A stretch of 8,190 nt of DNA from Eubacteriales Family XIII. Incertae Sedis bacterium. GTDB lineage: Bacteria > Bacillota > Clostridia > Peptostreptococcales > Anaerovoracaceae. Of the stretch, positions 5,101 to 8,190 are shown piece after piece. The notes beneath the pieces were generated by a model, which had not been told where the DNA came from, searched no databases, and saw only the letters and a program-made list of their open reading frames with translations. A program made the translations under genes and the position numbers. Position 1 is the first letter of the stretch, and each line of letters starts with the position of its first letter. The DNA is taken from the NCBI GenBank assembly GCA_031290715.1, contig JAITNA010000216.1, forward strand, positions 1-8,190, given 5' to 3'.

Positions 5101-5646
5101 ATGAGAAGCGGGCGTGAAAACTACGGCGGCGGCATTCGGATACTGGGCGTTGATCCCGGGTATGCGATTCTTGGTTATGGCGTGATCGACTATTGCGCGG
5201 GGCGGTATTCGCTTGTGGCTTGCGATGTGGTCACGACGGATAAAGGGATGGCGATGCCGGACCGTTTGAAAGCGGTGTACGCGGGGCTCACCGCGGTGAT
5301 CCTTGAGTTTGAGCCGACGGCGGCGGCGGTGGAGGAGTTGTTTTTCAACAGCAACGCCAAGACGGCCATCAAGGTGGGCGAAGCGCGCGGGGCGGCCATT
5401 CTTGCGTGCGCGAACTGCGGTCTTGCCGTGTATGAATATACGCCGCTGCAGATCAAACAGGCGCTTTTGGGATACGGCCGGGCGACGAAGGAACAGGTGC
5501 AGGAAACCGTGCGCTCCGTTCTCGGGCTGAAAGAGGCGCCAAGGCCGGACGATGCCGCCGATGCCGCGGCCGCGGCCATCTGCCACGCCAATTCGTCAGC
5601 GTATCTGTCCCGTGTGGAGCGCTTTACGGGAATAAAATTACGGTAA
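5101..5646 (+). CDS. ruvC: crossover junction endodeoxyribonuclease RuvC
   Basis: RuvC is the dimeric Holliday-junction resolvase that nicks two strands of like polarity with divalent metal, working with RuvAB. The 181-residue frame from ATG 5101 has the RNase H-like fold motifs and all four acidic catalytic residues: Asp18 in ILGVDPG, Glu78 in VEELFFNSN, and Asp151 and Asp154 in DDAADA. The stretch NAKTAIKVGEARGAAI is also typical. RuvC usually starts directly at MRILG(I/V)DPG, so ATG 5101 gives an unusual 11-residue extension (MRSGRENYGGG). The only alternatives are a frame-open TTG at 5083, inside the promoter, or a rare ATT at 5134. No Shine-Dalgarno site precedes ATG 5101 and the promoter predicts a start at that base, so leaderless translation is likely. 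ruvA follows after 29 bases. Confidence 0.95.
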   Translation: MRSGRENYGGGIRILGVDPGYAILGYGVIDYCAGRYSLVACDVVTTDKGMAMPDRLKAVYAGLTAVILEFEPTAAAVEELFFNSNAKTAIKVGEARGAAILACANCGLAVYEYTPLQIKQALLGYGRATKEQVQETVRSVLGLKEAPRPDDAADAAAAAICHANSSAYLSRVERFTGIKLR

Positions 5647-5674
5647 AGCAGTTTAAGGCAGTTTAAGGTGGTTT
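5645..5674 (+). repeat. three tandem 10-bp units filling the ruvC-ruvA gap
   Basis: AAAGCAGTTT (5645-5654), AAGGCAGTTT (5655-5664) and AAGGTGGTTT (5665-5674) are consecutive decamers differing at one or two bases. The first overlaps the ruvC TAA stop. The third supplies the AAGGTGG Shine-Dalgarno site of ruvA, four bases before the GTG start at 5676. Apart from one T, the whole intergenic gap is made of this repeat. Confidence 0.92.
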
Positions 5675-5675
5675 T

Positions 5676-6302
5676 GTGATTGCATATATTTCAGGCAGCT
5701 TGATAGAGAAACTCGAAACATCCGTTGTGATCGACACCGGCGGGATTGGTTACGAGGTTTTTCTGCCTTCCAATTCGCGGGTATTCGTGAAATCCAAGGG
5801 CGACGAGGTGGTGCTTCAGACGGCGCAAATTTTCAAAGAGGACGACGTCAGTCTGTATGGATTTGAGGACAGGGCGTCCCTGCGGCTGTTCAAATTGCTG
5901 ATTACGGTCAGCGGCGTCGGTGCGAAGGCCGCGCTTGCCATCCTGTCAGCGATGCCGGTCGATGAGGCGGTGCGCGCCATTGCGTTCGGCGATGCGGCGA
6001 TGCTGACGCGGGCGAATGGCGTCGGCAAGAAATCGGCGGAGCGCGTGGTACTTGAACTGAAGGACAAGGTGACAGACCTCTTTGCGGGCGGCGCGGCCGG
6101 CCTTGGTACGGGTATGGGGACGGCGGCGGGTCCGGGCGGCGCGGCCGACGCCGGGGAAACAGACAGGGCCGGCGATGCAATCGCGATCCTCATGGTGCTC
6201 GGATATAGCAGGAGCGAAGCGGCGCAGGCGGTACTGAATGTCCGGGATGAATACGATTCGGTGGAAGAGTGCGTGAAATACGCGCTGAAGAGCATGGGAT
6301 AA
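5676..6302 (+). CDS. ruvA: Holliday junction branch migration protein RuvA
   Basis: RuvA is the tetrameric protein that binds the four-way junction and loads RuvB rings. The 208-residue product has the normal three parts: the N-terminal OB fold (about 1-63, MIAYISGSLIEK to SLYGFED); two helix-hairpin-helix motifs (VSGVGAKAAL near 78-87 and ANGVGKKSAE near 113-122); and, after a Gly/Ala-rich flexible linker (about 137-165), domain III (166-208, AIAILMVLGYSRSEAAQAV), which contacts RuvB. The start is GTG 5676, matching the family N-terminus, with AAGGTGG four bases before it. The stop codon lies six bases before ruvB and its last bases form part of the ruvB ribosome site, so the two genes are probably translated in tandem in equal supply. 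Confidence 0.97.
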   Translation: MIAYISGSLIEKLETSVVIDTGGIGYEVFLPSNSRVFVKSKGDEVVLQTAQIFKEDDVSLYGFEDRASLRLFKLLITVSGVGAKAALAILSAMPVDEAVRAIAFGDAAMLTRANGVGKKSAERVVLELKDKVTDLFAGGAAGLGTGMGTAAGPGGAADAGETDRAGDAIAILMVLGYSRSEAAQAVLNVRDEYDSVEECVKYALKSMG

Positions 6303-6308
6303 GGCGAT

Positions 6309-7478
6309 ATGGAGCAAGGCAGTGAGAGCAGGGCCGTAAGCCCCGAGGTGGGCGCGATTACCGAAGAACGGGCGGAGTACGGTCTTCGGCCCAAGCGTTT
6401 GACCGAGTATGTCGGGCAGCGGAATGTTACAGACAATCTCAAAATATTCATTGACGCGGCGAAATTGCGGGATGAACCGCTTGACCATGTATTGTTTTAC
6501 GGTCCTCCGGGGCTCGGCAAGACGACATTGGCCGGCATTATCGCGGCGGAGCTCGGCGTGGATATTCGCGTCACATCGGGGCCCGCGATCGAGCATGCGG
6601 GTGATCTGGCGGCGTTACTCACAAATTTGAGCGAAGGCGATGTGCTCTTCATCGACGAGATTCACCGCTTGCATCGCTCCGCGGAAGAAATTCTCTATTC
6701 CGCGATGGAGGACTATGAGATCGACATGATCATCGGAAAGGGGCCGTCCGCAAAGTCTTATCGGATCCCTTTGGCGGGCTTCACGCTGATCGGCGCGACG
6801 ACGCGGGCGGGCAGTTTGTCCGCGCCTTTACGGGATCGTTTCGGCGTAATCAGCAAGTTTGAACTCTACAATACGGATGAACTCGCGCAGATCATCAAAC
6901 GGTCGGCCGGTTTGCTTGACATAGAGATTGACGCGGATTCACTGACGGAGTTGGCGGCTCGGTCGCGCGGCACCCCGCGTGTGGCAAACCGATTGCTGAA
7001 ACGTGTGCGGGATTTTTCGCAGGTTCTCGGGGACGGGCATATCGGGCGGGATATCACCGAAACGACGCTGCGATCGCTGGGGATTGACAAAAAAGGGCTC
7101 GAGGGGCTTGACCGCGACATCCTGCGGCTCGTGATTGAAAAATTCGGCGGCGGGCCTGTCGGGATCGATACGATTGCGGCGGCGATCGGCGAGGAAAAGG
7201 TGACGATCGAGGATGTTTACGAACCGTATCTCATGCAGGCGGGATTTTTGCACAGGACGCCGAAAGGCCGGGTGGCGACACAGGCGGCGTGGCTGTGGCT
7301 TGGCATCGAGCCGCCGCCGGCGGCGGCACAGATGGATTTGTTTGCCGCGGCCGCGGCGGGCGAAGGTCTGACGGGAGCGGACGGAGATGGGCCGGAAGAG
7401 GATGGCGTTGGGGCTATGGCTATGGACGGGGCCGGGGAGTCGCCCGACGCGGAGATCGAGATCGTATATACAGAATGA
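6309..7478 (+). CDS. ruvB: Holliday junction branch migration ATPase RuvB with long C-terminal extension
   Basis: RuvB is the hexameric AAA+ motor that pulls DNA through RuvA-bound junctions. Visible in order: RPKRLTEYVGQ; Walker A GPPGLGKTT (65-73); Walker B LFIDEIHRL with Asp116-Glu117; sensor 1 LIGATTRAG; the arginine finger LRDRFG (Arg175/Arg177 region); and sensor 2 RGTPRVANRLL (Arg224). The C-terminal winged helix ends near 335 (TPKGRVATQAAWLWLG). RuvB usually ends about here, but this protein continues for about 54 residues to 389: low-complexity, Ala/Gly-rich, acidic, with QMDLF at 341-345, like a sliding-clamp-binding pentapeptide. ATG 6309 has AAGG (6301-6304) upstream, built from the ruvA stop codon. 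The stop codon overlaps the queA start as ATGA. Confidence 0.97.
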   Translation: MEQGSESRAVSPEVGAITEERAEYGLRPKRLTEYVGQRNVTDNLKIFIDAAKLRDEPLDHVLFYGPPGLGKTTLAGIIAAELGVDIRVTSGPAIEHAGDLAALLTNLSEGDVLFIDEIHRLHRSAEEILYSAMEDYEIDMIIGKGPSAKSYRIPLAGFTLIGATTRAGSLSAPLRDRFGVISKFELYNTDELAQIIKRSAGLLDIEIDADSLTELAARSRGTPRVANRLLKRVRDFSQVLGDGHIGRDITETTLRSLGIDKKGLEGLDRDILRLVIEKFGGGPVGIDTIAAAIGEEKVTIEDVYEPYLMQAGFLHRTPKGRVATQAAWLWLGIEPPPAAAQMDLFAAAAAGEGLTGADGDGPEEDGVGAMAMDGAGESPDAEIEIVYTE

Positions 7479-8190
7479 AACTGCAAGATTTTGACTACAA
7501 TCTGCCGGCGGCGCTGATTGCGCAGTATCCGGCGGCGGCTCGGGACGGCTCGCGGCTGCTCGCGGTCGATCGGGCGTCCGGGCGCACCGAGGATCGCTAT
7601 TTTCGCGATTTGCCGCGCTATCTTCGCGCGGGCGATGTGCTCGTGCTCAACGACTCGCGCGTGATTCGGGCGCGGTTGATCGGGGTGAAAGAACGCACGG
7701 GCGGCCGTATCGAGCTGTTTTTGCTGAAACGGATTGCAGCGCAGGGCAGCACGGATGAACCGTCCCCCTGTGTTCTTGCGGGGGATTGCTGGGAGGTGCT
7801 TGCGCGGCCCGCGAAGCGCTTACGCGTCGGGGATCGGGTGACGTTTGGCGCGGACGCCGCGCTGACCGCGGCAGTGCTGGGCCGGACAGAGGACGGTTCA
7901 CTCACGGTGCGCTTTGAGTATGAGGGTATCTTTGCGGAGATTCTCGAACGTCTTGGCCGCGTTCCTTTGCCGCCGTATATTCGCCGGGCAGATGAGGACC
8001 AAGATGCGGAGCGGTATCAGACCGTATACGCCGCCATGCCGGGCTCGGCGGCGGCGCCGACGGCGGGACTTCATTTCACGGAAAGGCTGCTCGATGAGAT
8101 CAGGGCGCAGGGCGTCGAAACGGTGTTTGTGACGCTCCACGTCGGTCTTGGGACCTTTCGCCCCGTTCAGTCTGAGGATGTGCTCAGGCA
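7475..8190 (+). CDS. queA: S-adenosylmethionine:tRNA ribosyltransferase-isomerase QueA, 3' end outside window
   Basis: QueA moves the ribosyl group of SAM onto preQ1 in tRNA to form epoxyqueuosine, the second-to-last step of queuosine synthesis. The frame is open from ATG 7475 to the window edge (238 full codons of an expected roughly 340). Typical motifs: start MKLQDFDYNLPAALIAQYP; RYLRAGDVLVLNDSRVIRARL; GRIELFLLKR; CWEVLARPAKRLRVGD; GRVPLPPYIRR; ERYQTVYAAMPGSAAAPTAG; LHFTERLLDEI; VTLHVGLGTFRPV. A short variable insert (QGSTDEPSPCVLAGDC) follows the GRIELFLLKR strand. The start codon overlaps the ruvB stop by four bases (ATGA) and no strong ribosome site is close, so translation is probably coupled to ruvB. 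The ruvB-queA order is common in bacteria, with tgt often next. Confidence 0.96.
   Translation, partial: MKLQDFDYNLPAALIAQYPAAARDGSRLLAVDRASGRTEDRYFRDLPRYLRAGDVLVLNDSRVIRARLIGVKERTGGRIELFLLKRIAAQGSTDEPSPCVLAGDCWEVLARPAKRLRVGDRVTFGADAALTAAVLGRTEDGSLTVRFEYEGIFAEILERLGRVPLPPYIRRADEDQDAERYQTVYAAMPGSAAAPTAGLHFTERLLDEIRAQGVETVFVTLHVGLGTFRPVQSEDVLR

Noticed and set aside
4405..5586. 393-codon open frame on the - strand across recN and ruvC
   Set aside because: It covers two clear genes and the ruvC promoter on the other strand; low-complexity Arg/His-rich product. Its repeated SFFSKPQL comes only from the 24-bp DNA duplication.
5816..6596. Overlapping - strand open frames across ruvA and ruvB
   Set aside because: Ser/Ala/Arg-rich shadows of well-conserved + strand genes with no family resemblance.

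Overview
This window is a chromosomal housekeeping segment, with every gene on the + strand. It most likely comes from an anaerobic member of the Bacillota (Clostridia or a close relative). The strongest taxonomic sign is the first gene, in which the C-terminal part of IspH is fused in frame to four S1 domains; this IspH-RpsA architecture is well known in Clostridia-type genomes. The argR-recN pair, the sigma-A-like promoters, the Bacillus-type LexA box and the AAGGAGG-like ribosome sites agree. Codon use is GC-rich and heavy in GCG, GGC and GAC. I cannot name a genus.

Layout: (1) 2-1837, the 3' part of the ispH-S1 fusion gene, ending in a long acidic repetitive tail, followed by a clear intrinsic terminator. 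(2) 2066-2779, a pirin-family cupin protein with its own likely promoter. (3) 2854-3306, arginine repressor argR, behind an extended -10 promoter that overlaps a palindrome, then (4) 3346-5016, recN. (5) 5101-7478, ruvC, ruvA and ruvB, the Holliday-junction resolution genes, driven by a near-consensus promoter whose -35 box overlaps a LexA-type SOS box. (6) 7475-8190, the 5' part of queA (tRNA queuosine synthesis), which overlaps ruvB by ATGA.

How the genes work together: RecN acts early in double-strand-break repair, and RuvABC migrates and cuts the junctions that recombination creates. Recombinational repair is therefore concentrated at 3346-7478, and the ruv part has a visible SOS-type control site. 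ArgR links the neighbourhood to arginine metabolism only by the common argR-recN synteny. IspH and S1 belong to isoprenoid synthesis and translation, and QueA to tRNA modification.

I see no wholly new multi-gene system, mobile element, CRISPR array or structural RNA. The more unusual signals are: a possible complete rpsA-like expression unit (promoter, Shine-Dalgarno site and ATG) nested inside the ispH end of the fusion gene; a roughly 170-residue acidic repeat tail on S1 bracketed by a nearly identical 72-bp duplication; a ruvC promoter that predicts a leaderless mRNA under LexA control; several short tandem duplications at gene junctions, two of which lie at ribosome-binding sites; and a RuvB C-terminal extension that carries a sliding-clamp-like QMDLF motif.
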